In this document: positions 1-9,591 of the stretch, piece after piece
Position numbering within the stretch: position 1 is the stretch's first letter
How the letters are laid out: each line of letters begins with the position of its first letter
Assembly: GCF_900106585.1 (NCBI RefSeq)
Contig: NZ_FNWH01000006.1
Span: 1,054,001-1,118,000, forward strand
Length of the DNA stretch: 64,000 nt
Reading direction: 5' to 3'
Source of the DNA: Acidaminococcus timonensis
Lineage (GTDB): Bacteria > Bacillota > Negativicutes > Acidaminococcales > Acidaminococcaceae
Position numbers and translations under genes: made by a program
Notes under the pieces: model-generated
What the model was told of the DNA's origin: nothing
What the model saw: the letters and a program-made list of their open reading frames with translations, nothing else
The model's database searches: none

Positions 1-370
1 CCGGGAAGGGGTTGTCCTGTCCCAGGGCATCCAGCAGTTTCTGCTGGTCCCCCAGCCGGGACTTGAATTCCTGCAGGGCCTGCTCCTTGGTCACCGGCTT
101 CACCTGCACGATGCCCTCGGTGCTTTTCAGCACCTTCTCCACCTGCTTCAGCTGTTCGGCCGTAGCCTTGTCCTGCATGTAGACGGTGACCTGCACCTGG
201 CTTTCCAGCTGACGGGCCAGGTTGTTCACATTCAGCACCATGGTGAGGAACATGCCCAGTACCAGCAGGGACAGGGCTACCGTGCTGATGGAGGCGATGG
301 TCATCAGGGAGTTCCGCTTGAAAGAGGTCAAGGTTTCTTTGATGTAATACCATTTCGTACTAAACTTCAT
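1..370 (-). CDS. ftsX: Cell division protein FtsX, N-terminal part (cut by window edge)
   Basis: Membrane partner of the ATPase FtsE; the FtsEX complex sits at the septum and controls peptidoglycan hydrolases. The first 123 codons are visible. They start at an ATG that overlaps the end of ftsE by 11 bp, which is typical translational coupling. A short basic N-terminus is followed by one strong membrane helix at about residues 22-46, then the start of the external loop, as expected for FtsX. The C-terminal membrane helices lie outside the window. The call rests on the overlap with ftsE and the N-terminal topology. Confidence 0.9.
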   Translation of the reverse strand, partial: MKFSTKWYYIKETLTSFKRNSLMTIASISTVALSLLVLGMFLTMVLNVNNLARQLESQVQVTVYMQDKATAEQLKQVEKVLKSTEGIVQVKPVTKEQALQEFKSRLGDQQKLLDALGQDNPFP

Positions 371-1046
371 ACCCGTAAACTCCTTTGCGGTCATCCCGGA
401 CAATGCGCCCGTTTTCCAGGGCGATCACCCGTTTCTGCATATAGTCCACCATGGTCTTGTCGTGGGTGGCCATGATGATGGTGGTGCCGTTGGCATTGAT
501 CTGGGAAAAGATGTTCATGATTTCCATACTGGTTTCCGGATCCAGGTTGCCGGTGGGTTCGTCAGCGATCACCAGCAGCGGGTCGTTGACGATGGCCCGG
601 GCAATGGCGATCCGCTGCTGTTCCCCGCCGCTCATCTCGCCGGGATAGGCATCGCCCCGGTCCTTCAGGCCCACCAGTTCCAGCACTTCCTCCACCCGCC
701 GGCGGATCTTATGGCTGGGTGCCTCGATCACCTGCATGGCAAAGGCCACGTTCTCGTAGGCGGTACGGTTGTTTAGGAGACGGAAATCCTGGAACACGAT
801 GCCCAGCTGCCGGCGCAGGTATGGGATATCCCGCCGTTTCAGCTTCATCACGTCCACCCCGTCCACGAAGATCTGGCCGCTGGTGGGTTCGATTTCCCGG
901 GAGATCAGCCGGATGAAGGTGCTTTTTCCGGCGCCGCTGGGGCCTACCAGGAACACGAATTCCCCGGCTTTGATTTCAACATTGATGTCTTCCAGGGCGA
1001 CAGACCCCCCCGGATAGATCTTTCCTGCATGACGCATTTCCAGCAT
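360..1046 (-). CDS. ftsE: Cell division ATP-binding protein FtsE
   Basis: ATPase of the FtsEX complex. The 228-residue protein is exactly family length. It has a Walker A motif (GPSGAGKST), the ABC signature MSGGEQQR and Walker B ending ADEPTGNLD, the form typical of FtsE/LolD-like ATPases. The ATG at 1046 is chosen because a GGAGG ribosome site lies about 8 bases upstream. A longer reading to 1190 runs back into csaB and has no ribosome site. The gene follows csaB after 13 bases and overlaps ftsX, so it belongs to the same minus-strand operon. Confidence 0.95.
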   Translation of the reverse strand: MLEMRHAGKIYPGGSVALEDINVEIKAGEFVFLVGPSGAGKSTFIRLISREIEPTSGQIFVDGVDVMKLKRRDIPYLRRQLGIVFQDFRLLNNRTAYENVAFAMQVIEAPSHKIRRRVEEVLELVGLKDRGDAYPGEMSGGEQQRIAIARAIVNDPLLVIADEPTGNLDPETSMEIMNIFSQINANGTTIIMATHDKTMVDYMQKRVIALENGRIVRDDRKGVYGYEV

Positions 1047-1059
1047 GGAAACAATCCTC

Positions 1060-2151
1060 CTACTTGTTTTGGATAAGGGCAAGGGCCCGGCCGATGTTGG
1101 CCTGGGCTTCCTGCCGCAGAGCCCGGATCTGGTCCCGGCGCTGCCGGCCGTCTTCCTGCCACAGCCGGCGGGCCTGCTCCACCAGTTCATCCGCCGTCAC
1201 CCGGCCGATGGTATCCACCACATCGCCTTTCATGCCGTCCACGAACCGGTCCACTTTGGGATCGTAGGAAATGGCCATGAAGGGCACATCGTTCAAAGCG
1301 GCAAATACCAGGGCGTGGAGCCGCATGCCGATCAGCAGGTGGAAATTGCAGATCAGGTCCTGGTACTGCTGGGTGGAACATTTCTGTTCCAGGATGAACA
1401 CGTTCTTCTGATGCTGCATCTGATTCCGCACCTGGGCGGACAGTTCAGCATCTGCCGGGAACTGCAGGGGCACAAACAGGATCTGGGCTCCGAACTCCTG
1501 CTGCAGCCGGTCTGCCGCCCGGGCGAATTCCCGGGTGAACCGTTTCTCCCCTTTCCAGTGGCGCAGCGCCAGCCCCACCACCGGACGGTCCAGGTCCAGG
1601 CCCAATTGCCTGAGCAGACCGGCGCCGGCGTCCTTCCGGCCCACCGGCAGGGAGAACACCGCATCGCTGGTCACATGGATGGTGGCCGGGTCGAAGCCCA
1701 TGGAGCTGAGATCCTCCAGGGAACCGTCGTCCCGCACGGTGATCAGATCCGCTTTTTGACAGACCAGCCGGGTCAGGAAACGGCTGAACCGCCCCCGGAT
1801 GGGGCCGATGCCTTGGGCAAAGAGCATAATCTTCTTCCCCAGGAGGCCGGCCAGGCCGATGATGGACAGATAATAATAAAGGCTCATGCGGCTGGTCACA
1901 TTCTGCAGCAGGCTGCCGCCCCCCGAAAGGAGCAGGTCCGTACCTGCCATCGCCCGCAGGATGCCCCACAAGTTGAACCGATGGATGGCCTTTACCGGAT
2001 GGAGCCGAGCCGTCACTTCCGGATGGCCGGAAATGACCGTCAGTTCCACCTGGGGGGCCTGCTGTTTCAGACTGGTCACGATGGCCGTAAGCATGGCTTC
2101 ATCTCCTGCATTGGAAAAGCCATAATAGCCGGAGATCAGGATCTTACCCAA
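1060..2151 (-). CDS. csaB: Polysaccharide pyruvyl transferase CsaB
   Basis: Transfers pyruvate from phosphoenolpyruvate to a cell-wall polysaccharide; in Bacillus the ketal-pyruvate is the anchor for SLH-domain surface proteins. The 363 residues open with a Rossmann-like GYYGFSNAGDEA stretch characteristic of CsaB and continue with the family's G-rich and RLHALVFA motifs. It uses a TTG start with a GAGGAGG ribosome site and overlaps the upstream DUF5693 gene by 8 bp. In Negativicutes SLH proteins such as OmpM tether the outer membrane, so a role in envelope attachment is a reasonable inference, but the acceptor polymer is not shown here. Confidence 0.9.
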   Translation of the reverse strand: MGKILISGYYGFSNAGDEAMLTAIVTSLKQQAPQVELTVISGHPEVTARLHPVKAIHRFNLWGILRAMAGTDLLLSGGGSLLQNVTSRMSLYYYLSIIGLAGLLGKKIMLFAQGIGPIRGRFSRFLTRLVCQKADLITVRDDGSLEDLSSMGFDPATIHVTSDAVFSLPVGRKDAGAGLLRQLGLDLDRPVVGLALRHWKGEKRFTREFARAADRLQQEFGAQILFVPLQFPADAELSAQVRNQMQHQKNVFILEQKCSTQQYQDLICNFHLLIGMRLHALVFAALNDVPFMAISYDPKVDRFVDGMKGDVVDTIGRVTADELVEQARRLWQEDGRQRRDQIRALRQEAQANIGRALALIQNK

Positions 2152-4243
2152 CGGGATTCCTCCTCTTTTGGATCAGGCGCAGTACATGGGGATACGCCGC
2201 TGCAAAGATGGCCACCGCAATCAGGCCGGCCACCACACCCACCACGTACCCGTCCAGAGCCCGTACATAGCTCATGAGGATGGGGGTACGCATATGGCAG
2301 AACGTCTGCACCAGGCTGCCCTGGCCGATGGCCGCAACCGTGACGCACAGACCGTAGAACCAGGTGGGAAGCTGTTTCCAGGCCGCCCAGGCAGCCAGGA
2401 AGAAGGCCGGATGGCCGATGATGAATTCTTTTTCACGAGGCCGTGCCCACATGGTTTCCTCCAGGAAGAACCGGAGTTTCTGTTCCACCATGGGAACCGG
2501 TACCCCGGCCGTATGGCCGCTGCGGCCGATGAATACCCAGGCCACGAAGGCGAAGATGCCCAGAACCGCCAGGGCTTTCAGGTTCAGGGGACGATCCAGG
2601 AATTCCACCACCCGATGGAGGGGTTTCCGCCAGTCCTCCCCTTTCTTCCACAGACCATGGGTCCGCAAAAACAGCAGCAGGGTCAGCAGTACCGGCAGCA
2701 TGAAGGTGACCTTGACGCCCCGGTAGATATCCATTTCCAGAAGGAACCGGGTATCACTGAGGATGCCGCCCAGAAGGGAGGCTCCGATCAGGGACAGGAC
2801 GATGGTCTCGCCCAGGTGCAGGGTGGTACGGCACACCAGCTGGACCAGATTGCCCGCGTGGCCGCTCTGCCGCCAGATGCCCATCATCCGGTACAGGGAG
2901 AGCACCGGGAAGGTGACGGCCGCACCCAGGGCAATGCCCTGCCGGGCCAGCAGCCCGAAAGGACCGGCAAACACCGCAGCTGACAGCACCACGCCCAGGC
3001 CCAGGGTGGTCTTCCCATAGTGTTCTTCCTTCAGAACGCCCAGCAGCAGCAGGTACATGGAAAACGCCGCAGCCAGGGAGAAAGCCAGGGGTACGTACCA
3101 CAGGCGGCTGGGCTGGTACACCTTGAAGATGTCAGCCGGGCCCTTGGCAAAGCCTTTGCTGTCCACGTCCCTGGTCACCCGTTCCACGTAATCCAGGTTG
3201 GTCTGGAGCAGGGTCTTGTTATCCCGGGGGGTCAGGAAGGTCTTGATGTAGTTCACCCGGATATTCCGTTCCTCGTCCGCCAGGGACCAGCGCCGGAAGG
3301 CATCGAACACCTGCATCTTCCGCTGTTCCGCGTCGGCGATCACATAGGTGCGGGCCACCTGGTAGTTGGCCAGTTTGGCCAGTTCGGTGAGGCCGTCCAG
3401 CCGCACGAACTGCAGCTGGGTCACCCCTTCCACCATGCCCAGGGTGATGTGCCGCTTCAGCAGTTCCCGGGCCACCAGGGGCAGCTGCTTCTTATTGCCC
3501 AGCATCTGTTTGCCGCTGCCGATGATCAGGCTCACATGGGCGCCGCTGTTGTCCAGCCGGTCGAAGAAGGCATGGATCTGCTCTTCCTCGCTGGCAGCTG
3601 CCGACGTATACCGTTCGCTGTAGTTGGTGGGACGGATGGCCACCATGAAACCGTTCTTCGTCACATCCTCCAGTTCATCCGTGGAGGGGCCCAGGTCCAT
3701 TTCCCGGACACCCCGTTCGTCGCCGGCGATGGGGTTCTTGCTGATGATGGTATCCCCGTCGAAGCGCAGGATCAGCGGAGATGCGTTCATTTCCACGATC
3801 CGCTGGGGGCCGAAGCGCAGGCGGATGTCTTCTTCCACTTCCCGCAGGGCCCGGTCACTGGTACCGGCGGAGATGTACAGGGCATCCACCATGAAGTCGG
3901 GGTTGTCGATGATGGCCTGCCATTCAGGCCGCAGGTTCTGCACCCGCCCCATTTCCAGCAGCTGGGCCCCGGTGAGCACGTTCACGGCCCCCTTCTGGGC
4001 CAGCTTGTCCAGGCTGGTGTCGAACACGGTCAGGGTGGTCACCCCCCGGTCCCGGAACTGCCTGAACACTTCTTCCTTCGGTACGCCCTCTTCCTGGGCG
4101 ATCCGCAGCAGGCTGTTGTATTCCATGACGGTCTCCACCGTCTTGTTGGCTCTTTCCACCTGGATCCGCTGCCAGTTCAGGCACAGAGAAGCCACCAGCC
4201 CCAATCCCACCAGGGCCAGGAACAGTTTCTTATAGGTTTTCAT
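2144..4243 (-). CDS. DUF5693 family polytopic membrane protein
   Basis: Function not established. The 699-residue protein has an N-terminal signal anchor at about residues 7-24. A large soluble, presumably extracytoplasmic region follows to about residue 390, containing repeated motifs such as GVTTLTVF and a VSLIIGSGKQ segment. The C-terminal 300 residues hold about eight hydrophobic helices. This layout matches the DUF5693 family, commonly found beside csaB. It overlaps csaB by 8 bp and begins 15 bases after prfB, so the two envelope genes are co-transcribed. A role in making or exporting the pyruvylated polymer is inferred only from that linkage. Confidence 0.85.
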   Translation of the reverse strand: MKTYKKLFLALVGLGLVASLCLNWQRIQVERANKTVETVMEYNSLLRIAQEEGVPKEEVFRQFRDRGVTTLTVFDTSLDKLAQKGAVNVLTGAQLLEMGRVQNLRPEWQAIIDNPDFMVDALYISAGTSDRALREVEEDIRLRFGPQRIVEMNASPLILRFDGDTIISKNPIAGDERGVREMDLGPSTDELEDVTKNGFMVAIRPTNYSERYTSAAASEEEQIHAFFDRLDNSGAHVSLIIGSGKQMLGNKKQLPLVARELLKRHITLGMVEGVTQLQFVRLDGLTELAKLANYQVARTYVIADAEQRKMQVFDAFRRWSLADEERNIRVNYIKTFLTPRDNKTLLQTNLDYVERVTRDVDSKGFAKGPADIFKVYQPSRLWYVPLAFSLAAAFSMYLLLLGVLKEEHYGKTTLGLGVVLSAAVFAGPFGLLARQGIALGAAVTFPVLSLYRMMGIWRQSGHAGNLVQLVCRTTLHLGETIVLSLIGASLLGGILSDTRFLLEMDIYRGVKVTFMLPVLLTLLLFLRTHGLWKKGEDWRKPLHRVVEFLDRPLNLKALAVLGIFAFVAWVFIGRSGHTAGVPVPMVEQKLRFFLEETMWARPREKEFIIGHPAFFLAAWAAWKQLPTWFYGLCVTVAAIGQGSLVQTFCHMRTPILMSYVRALDGYVVGVVAGLIAVAIFAAAYPHVLRLIQKRRNPVG

Positions 4244-4258
4244 GGCGATGTTCTCCTC

Positions 4259-5359
4259 TTAGTGTTTCAGGCTGCGCAGGTACGCTTCCACGAACAGGTC
4301 CAGATCCCCGTCCATGACGGCGGAGATGTTGCCGGTTTCGGCGCCGGTGCGATGGTCCTTCACCATGGTGTAGGGCTGGAACACATAAGAGCGGATCTGG
4401 CTGCCCCATTCGATGGCCTGGTAGTCGCCGGCGATCTCGCTGATTTTCTTGTCCTGGATGGCCTTTTCATATTCGTACAGTTTGGCACGCAGCAGGGCCA
4501 GGCAGCGTTCCTTGTTCTGCAGCTGGCTCCGTTCGTTCTGGCACTGCACCACGATGCCCGTGGGAAGATGGGTCATCCGCACGGCCGAGGAGGTCTTGTT
4601 TACGTGCTGTCCGCCGGCACCGCTGGCCCGGTAGTAGTCCACCCGCACATCATCCATGTTCAGGTCCACTTCCACGGTTTCGTCCAGTTCGGGCATCACA
4701 TCCACCGCCGCAAAGGAAGTATGGCGGCGGGCGTTGGAGTCAAAGGGAGAGATCCGCACCAGCCGGTGGACGCCCTTTTCGCTCTTCAGAAAGCCATAGG
4801 CGTTGTGGCCGGAGATGGTCAGGGTGGCACTCTTTACCCCGGCTTCTTCCCCGGGCAGCAGGTCCATCAGGTCCACCGTGAACCCCTTCCGTTCTGCATA
4901 CCGGGTGTACATCCGGAGCAGCATCTGGGTCCAGTCCTGGGCTTCTGTACCGCCGGCCCCGGCATGCAGGGTCAGGATGGCATTGTTGGCATCATACTGG
5001 TCGCTGAGCAGCATGCCCAGTTCCAGGTCGGCCAGGGTCTTTTTGGCCCCTTCCACTTCTCCTTCGATTTCGCCCTGGAGGCTTTCGTCCTTTTCCTCCA
5101 TGGCCATTTCCCACAGGGTTTCCACGTCGTCCAGCTTCTGTACCAGACCGTGGAAGGTCTCCACTTCGCTTTTCAGGTTGTTGGCTTCCTGGGCCACGGT
5201 CTGTGCCTTATCCGGGTCGTCCCAGAACCCCGGGGCAGCCATCTGGTGCTCCAGGTCGGCGATCCGTTCGGTCTTCTGGGGAATCTTCAAGCCCCCCTTC
5301 AGTTCGTCCAGTTTGTCTTTCAATTGGGTGATTCCCGGTTTCAGTTCTTCCAGTAACAA
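4259..5359 (-). CDS. prfB: Peptide chain release factor 2, encoded without the programmed frameshift
   Basis: Releases finished proteins at UGA and UAA stop codons. The stop-codon recognition tripeptide SPF is at residues 204-206 and the peptidyl-hydrolysis motif GGQ at 249-251, which identifies RF2 rather than RF1. The 366 residues read through in a single frame from a TTG start preceded by an AAAGGG ribosome site. Most prfB genes need a +1 shift at a CTTTGA site near codon 25. Here codon 24 lies in AGGGGGGCTTGAAG, so the in-frame stop is absent. The gene sits between secA and the DUF5693/csaB pair. Confidence 0.96.
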   Translation of the reverse strand: MLLEELKPGITQLKDKLDELKGGLKIPQKTERIADLEHQMAAPGFWDDPDKAQTVAQEANNLKSEVETFHGLVQKLDDVETLWEMAMEEKDESLQGEIEGEVEGAKKTLADLELGMLLSDQYDANNAILTLHAGAGGTEAQDWTQMLLRMYTRYAERKGFTVDLMDLLPGEEAGVKSATLTISGHNAYGFLKSEKGVHRLVRISPFDSNARRHTSFAAVDVMPELDETVEVDLNMDDVRVDYYRASGAGGQHVNKTSSAVRMTHLPTGIVVQCQNERSQLQNKERCLALLRAKLYEYEKAIQDKKISEIAGDYQAIEWGSQIRSYVFQPYTMVKDHRTGAETGNISAVMDGDLDLFVEAYLRSLKH

Positions 5360-5394
5360 GGTTTTCCAGCCCTTTCTTTATGGTTTTAACAAGG

Positions 5395-5427
5395 GAAAAA
5401 CGAAGCCGGGTTTCCCCAGCTTCGTTG
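5395..5427 (-). terminator. Rho-independent terminator after secA
   Basis: On the minus strand an ACGAAGC...GCTTCGT stem with inner GGG/CCC pairs is followed by TTTTT. It lies 10 bases past the secA stop and separates secA from prfB. Confidence 0.85.
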
Positions 5428-5436
5428 GTTGCATCG

Positions 5437-7908
5437 TCAGTTTTTCGTTGCTTGCGGATGGCTTTCCGCCGGACTCTTGTCCTGTTCGGCGGTGCCGTCC
5501 ACATTGGGATTGTTCACAGAGGCCTGGGACAGATGATCTTCTACCGTAGGCTGGGTCACCACGTTCACCCGGTACATGTACCGGACCACATCATCCACAA
5601 TGGCTTCCTTCATCGCTTCGAACATATCGTAGGCTTCGAACTTGTATTCCACCAGGGGATCCCGCTGACCGTAGGCCCGCAGCCCGATCCCTTCCCGGAG
5701 GGCATCCATGGCATCCAGGTGTTCCATCCAGTGGGTATCCACCACCTTCAGCATCACCAGGTTCTCCAGTTCCCGCATGATGGGAGCCGTGATGGCCGCT
5801 TCCCGTTCGTTGTAGTAATCGTGTGCCACCTTATGCAGGTATTCTTCCAGTTCCTCCCGGCTCATGTTGGCCAGTTCGTCGGCCTTCAGCCTGCCGGCCG
5901 GGGCATAGAATTCTTCGGCATATTTGATCAGGGCCGGGATATCCCAGTCTTCGCTGTACGCTTCCTTGGGGGCGTACATGTCCATGGACCGGTCCACGAT
6001 GTGGTCGGCCATGCTCAGCACCGTTTCCTTCAGGTCTGCCTTCTCCAGGATCTTCCGCCGCTGGTCGTAGATGACTTCACGCTGTTCGTTCATCACATCG
6101 TCGTATTCCAGCACGTGTTTCCGAATGTCGAAGTTCCGGCTTTCCACCTTCTTCTGGGCGTTCTCGATGGAGCGGGTCACCAGTTTGTGTTCGATGGGTT
6201 CATCCTCGTCCATCCCCAGCTTGTCCATGATTCCGGAAATGTTGTCGGAGCCGAACAGCCGCATCAGGTCGTCTTCCAATGACAGGTAGAACCGGGTAGA
6301 ACCGGGGTCGCCCTGACGGGCGCACCGTCCGCGCAGCTGGTTGTCGATCCGGCGGGATTCATGCCGTTCCGTCCCGATGATGTGCAGCCCGCCCAGTTCG
6401 GCCACGCCTTCGCCCAGGGTGATATCCGTACCACGGCCTGCCATGTTGGTGGCAATGGTCACGGCCCCCATCTGGCCGGCGTCGGCTACGATCTCTGCTT
6501 CTTTTTCATGGTACTTGGCATTCAGCACGTTGTGGGGAATGCCTTTTTTCTTCAGCATGGCGGACAGCTCTTCGCTCTGGGCGATGGAGGTGGTACCCAC
6601 CAGCACCGGGCGCCCCACGGCGTGCAGCTTTTCGATGGCCTTCACCACAGCCCTGTACTTGGCCCGTTTCGTCTTGTAGATCACATCCGGATAGTCGATA
6701 CGGATGTTGGGCTTGTTGGTGGGGACCACGATGACATCCAGACCGTAGATCTTCTGGAATTCCTGTTCTTCCGTCTTGGCAGTACCGGTCATGCCGGCCA
6801 GCTTGTCGTACATGCGGAAGTAGTTCTGGAAGGTGATGGTGGCCAGGGTCTGGCTTTCCCGTTCCACCTTCACATGTTCCTTGGCTTCGATGGCCTGGTG
6901 CAGCCCTTCGGAGTACCGGCGGCCATACATCAGACGACCGGTGAACTCATCCACGATGATGACTTCCCCGTCTTTCACCACGTAATCCCGGTCGCGGATC
7001 ATCAGGGCCTTGGCCTTCAGGGCTTCCATGAGCTGGTGGCTCAGGTCGGTGCCGTTCTGGGGGTCATACATGTTCTTCACGCCCAGCAGTTTTTCCGCCT
7101 TGGCGATGCCGGCTTCCGTGGGAGCCACAGTCTTCAGTTTTTCATCCACTGTGTAGTCTTCTTTTTCCTTGAAGTTCTTGACCACATCGGCCATGATGTT
7201 GTACAGGTCCGTGGATTTTTCCCCGGGCCCGGAAATGATCAGAGGGGTACGGGCTTCATCGATCAGGATGGAGTCCACTTCGTCCACGATGGCATAATGC
7301 AGGGGCCGCTGGACCATTTCGTCCAGAGAAACCACCATGTTGTCCCGCAGATAGTCGAATCCGAATTCGTTGTTGGTCCCGTAGGTGATGTCGGCGGCAT
7401 AGGCAGCTTTCCGGGCAGGGAAATCCATGTCGTGGACGATCAGGCCCACAGAGAGGCCCAGGAACTTGTATACCCGGCCCATGTCCTCGCTGTCCCGGCG
7501 TGCCAGATAGTCGTTGACGGTGACCACGTGGACCCCTTTGCCCTCCAGGGCATTCAGGTAGGCTGGCAGGGTGGCCACCAGGGTCTTCCCTTCACCGGTA
7601 CGCATTTCAGCGATCTTGCCCCGATGGAGGATGCAGCCGCCGATGAGCTGTACATCGAAATGGCGCAGGCCCAGGACCCGGCGGGAGGCTTCCCGCACCA
7701 CAGCGAAGGCTTCCGGCAGGATGTCATCCAGGGTCTCCCCCTTGCCCAGCCGCAGCTTGAATTCGTCCGTCTTGGCCCGCAGGCGGGCATCGCTCAGTCC
7801 GGAGATTTCCGGCTCCAGGGCATTGATTTTATCCACATAGCCCTGGCAGACCTTCAGTTCTTTCTTGTTCGGGTCCCCAAAGACCAGTTTCATCAGGTGT
7901 TCCAGCAA
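5437..7908 (-). CDS. secA: Preprotein translocase ATPase SecA
   Basis: Motor of the Sec export pathway: ATP hydrolysis drives unfolded preproteins through SecYEG. The 823 residues contain the DEAD-like Walker A ([11 protein letters not shown]), the [16 protein letters not shown] Walker B region, the NMAGRGTDI motor motif and the helical scaffold/wing region. The TTG start has a GAGGAG ribosome site. The C-terminus ends in a polar tail with no cysteines, so the zinc-binding SEC-C motif (CxCxSG...CH) that binds SecB in many bacteria is missing. A terminator follows directly and hpf is upstream with its own terminator, so secA appears to form its own transcript. Confidence 0.97.
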   Translation of the reverse strand: MLEHLMKLVFGDPNKKELKVCQGYVDKINALEPEISGLSDARLRAKTDEFKLRLGKGETLDDILPEAFAVVREASRRVLGLRHFDVQLIGGCILHRGKIAEMRTGEGKTLVATLPAYLNALEGKGVHVVTVNDYLARRDSEDMGRVYKFLGLSVGLIVHDMDFPARKAAYAADITYGTNNEFGFDYLRDNMVVSLDEMVQRPLHYAIVDEVDSILIDEARTPLIISGPGEKSTDLYNIMADVVKNFKEKEDYTVDEKLKTVAPTEAGIAKAEKLLGVKNMYDPQNGTDLSHQLMEALKAKALMIRDRDYVVKDGEVIIVDEFTGRLMYGRRYSEGLHQAIEAKEHVKVERESQTLATITFQNYFRMYDKLAGMTGTAKTEEQEFQKIYGLDVIVVPTNKPNIRIDYPDVIYKTKRAKYRAVVKAIEKLHAVGRPVLVGTTSIAQSEELSAMLKKKGIPHNVLNAKYHEKEAEIVADAGQMGAVTIATNMAGRGTDITLGEGVAELGGLHIIGTERHESRRIDNQLRGRCARQGDPGSTRFYLSLEDDLMRLFGSDNISGIMDKLGMDEDEPIEHKLVTRSIENAQKKVESRNFDIRKHVLEYDDVMNEQREVIYDQRRKILEKADLKETVLSMADHIVDRSMDMYAPKEAYSEDWDIPALIKYAEEFYAPAGRLKADELANMSREELEEYLHKVAHDYYNEREAAITAPIMRELENLVMLKVVDTHWMEHLDAMDALREGIGLRAYGQRDPLVEYKFEAYDMFEAMKEAIVDDVVRYMYRVNVVTQPTVEDHLSQASVNNPNVDGTAEQDKSPAESHPQATKN

Positions 7909-8004
7909 ATTTTATCACTCCTCGATATCGAATGCGCATGGCGCAAAAAAATACACTCTATGAATCCATTTTATAATTGTAGCAAATGGCCCTATGAAAG
8001 TCAA

Positions 8005-8038
8005 AAAGAGTCGGGGCAAAAGCCTCGACTCTTTGTAA
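8005..8038 (-). terminator. Rho-independent terminator after hpf
   Basis: A nearly perfect hairpin (AAAGAGTCG with GGC...GCC pairing around an AAAA/TTTT loop) is followed on the minus strand by TTTTTG. It lies between hpf and secA. Confidence 0.85.
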
Positions 8039-8081
8039 AAATTTGATGAAATTCCCGTAAATCTTCCGCAACTGGAAACTT

Positions 8082-8624
8082 TTACACCAGTTCCGGGTTG
8101 ATCAGGCCATAATCGCCGTTCTTTCTGCGATATACGATGGCCATCTTTTCCGTTTCCGCGTTGAAGAATACGAAGAAGTCATGGTTCAGCATGTTCATCT
8201 GCATGATGGCTTCCTGTACACCCATGGGGCGCATGGCGTAGTTCTTGACACGGGCAACCGTGAATTCGCCGGTTTCTTCCGGCAGTTCTTCGTCATCAGG
8301 CAGAGGAGCCGGTTCCGCATCCTTGAAGTTGCTGTATTTCCGTTTCATCAGACGGGTCTTGTATTTATGGATCTGCCGTTCGATCTTTTCCACGCATTCA
8401 TCGATGGATGCATACATATTATCGGAAGTTTCCTGAGCCCGCAGGACAATGCCGCTGGCCGGTACCGTGATCTCTACCGTATGTTTGCCTTTCTCCACAC
8501 GCATCACGGCAGTGATCTCGCCCACCGTCTTGAATTGTTTGGTGATGGTCTGGACACGTTTTTCCACGTAGTCTTTTAAAGCCTGGGTGACCTCGATGTT
8601 TTTACCACGAACTTTTACTGCCAT
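8082..8624 (-). CDS. hpf: Long-form ribosome hibernation promoting factor
   Basis: Binds the decoding centre of idle ribosomes and dimerises them into 100S particles. The 180 residues show the N-terminal S30AE/RaiA beta-alpha-beta domain (residues 1-100). An acidic proline-containing linker follows, then a C-terminal dimerisation domain (about 125-180) with the NHDFFVFFNAET and RKNGDYGLI stretches of long HPF. The start ATG has an AGGAGG site. The order hpf-secA-prfB is conserved in Firmicutes. Confidence 0.95.
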   Translation of the reverse strand: MAVKVRGKNIEVTQALKDYVEKRVQTITKQFKTVGEITAVMRVEKGKHTVEITVPASGIVLRAQETSDNMYASIDECVEKIERQIHKYKTRLMKRKYSNFKDAEPAPLPDDEELPEETGEFTVARVKNYAMRPMGVQEAIMQMNMLNHDFFVFFNAETEKMAIVYRRKNGDYGLINPELV

Positions 8625-8746
8625 AATAACTACCTCCTCACCGGTGGAACATTTCCCACCGTTCTTACTATATATATTCTACAACTAACCGGAAATTCCT
8701 GCAAAAGATTCTAAAAAAATGTAACAAATTTTTAGAGGAAAACAAA

Positions 8747-8847
8747 GACCTGGGAGCGGACGTCCCTTATGGGCCGTCCCTACAGAAACAGCGGAAATGG
8801 TGCTGTCTGCGTAGGGTCTGCCCGTAAGGGGAGACCGTTCCCAGGTC
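8747..8847 (-). repeat. Large imperfect inverted repeat containing a dispersed palindrome
   Basis: The outer arms GACCTGGGA-CGG and CCG-TCCCAGGTC bracket about 100 bases. Inside at 8758-8783 is a palindromic unit that also occurs at 15089-15111 and 41335-41360. On the minus strand the structure follows the ABC importer ATPase gene and is trailed by a T-rich stretch, so it probably also ends that transcript. No gene is seen in the rest of 8625-8859 apart from the hpf promoter region. Confidence 0.7.
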
Positions 8848-8859
8848 GCCTGAAAGGCT

Positions 8860-9591
8860 TTACAAAATTTTCGACAGGAAACTCTGGGCCCGTTCGTTTT
8901 TGGGATGGGCGAAGAACTCTTTCGGGTCGCCCTGTTCCAGGATCTTGCCCCCGTCCAGGAACAGGATCCGGTCGCCCACTTCCCGGGCAAAGCCCATTTC
9001 GTGGGTCACCACCACCATGGTCATCCCTTCCTGGGCCAGGTTCTTCATTACGTCCAGCACTTCGTTGATCATTTCCGGATCCAGTGCGGACGTTGGTTCA
9101 TCGAACAGCATGGCCTTGGGTTTCATGCACAGGGCCCGGGCGATGGCCACCCGCTGCTGCTGACCGCCGGACAGGCTGGCCGGATAGGCATCCGCCTTGT
9201 TCAGCAGGCCCACCTTGTCCAGGTACTTTTTGGCATTTTCCACGGCTTCTTCCTTACTTTCGTGGCGCACAATGGTGGGTGCCAGGGTCAGGTTGTCCAT
9301 CACCGTCATATGGGGGAACAGGTTGAACTTCTGGAACACCATCCCCACTTCCTGCCGGACTTCGTTAATGTTGGCCTCTCCGTTCAGAGGGATGCCGTCG
9401 AAGGTAATGGTGCCGGCGGTGGGCACTTCCAGATAGTTCAGGCAGCGCAGGAACGTACTCTTACCGCCGCCGCTGGGGCCGATGACCACCACCACTTCCT
9501 GTTCTGCGATGGTCACGTCGATGCCTTTCAGGACCTGGTTGCTGCCGTAGCTTTTGTACAGGCCCTCCACTTTGATCATCTCATTGTTCAT
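8860..9591 (-). CDS. Polar amino-acid ABC transporter ATP-binding protein (GlnQ type)
   Basis: Cytoplasmic ATPase of an amino-acid importer. The 243 residues carry Walker [10 protein letters not shown], the signature LSGGQQQR and Walker [13 protein letters not shown], plus the D-loop and switch histidine THEMG found in GlnQ/HisP-type proteins. It overlaps the permease gene by 11 bp, and with the adjacent binding proteins forms one uptake system. The substrate, glutamate or glutamine versus another polar amino acid, cannot be decided from sequence. Confidence 0.93.
   Translation of the reverse strand: MNNEMIKVEGLYKSYGSNQVLKGIDVTIAEQEVVVVIGPSGGGKSTFLRCLNYLEVPTAGTITFDGIPLNGEANINEVRQEVGMVFQKFNLFPHMTVMDNLTLAPTIVRHESKEEAVENAKKYLDKVGLLNKADAYPASLSGGQQQRVAIARALCMKPKAMLFDEPTSALDPEMINEVLDVMKNLAQEGMTMVVVTHEMGFAREVGDRILFLDGGKILEQGDPKEFFAHPKNERAQSFLSKIL

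Noticed and set aside
3020-5356. A 778-codon open frame on the plus strand opposite DUF5693 and prfB
   Set aside because: It runs antisense across two well-identified genes, has a low-complexity His/Gln/Gly composition typical of reversed G+C-rich codons, and no ribosome site.
6361-8046. A 561-codon plus-strand frame opposite secA
   Set aside because: Antisense shadow of secA; composition rich in His, Gln and Gly with no recognisable domain.
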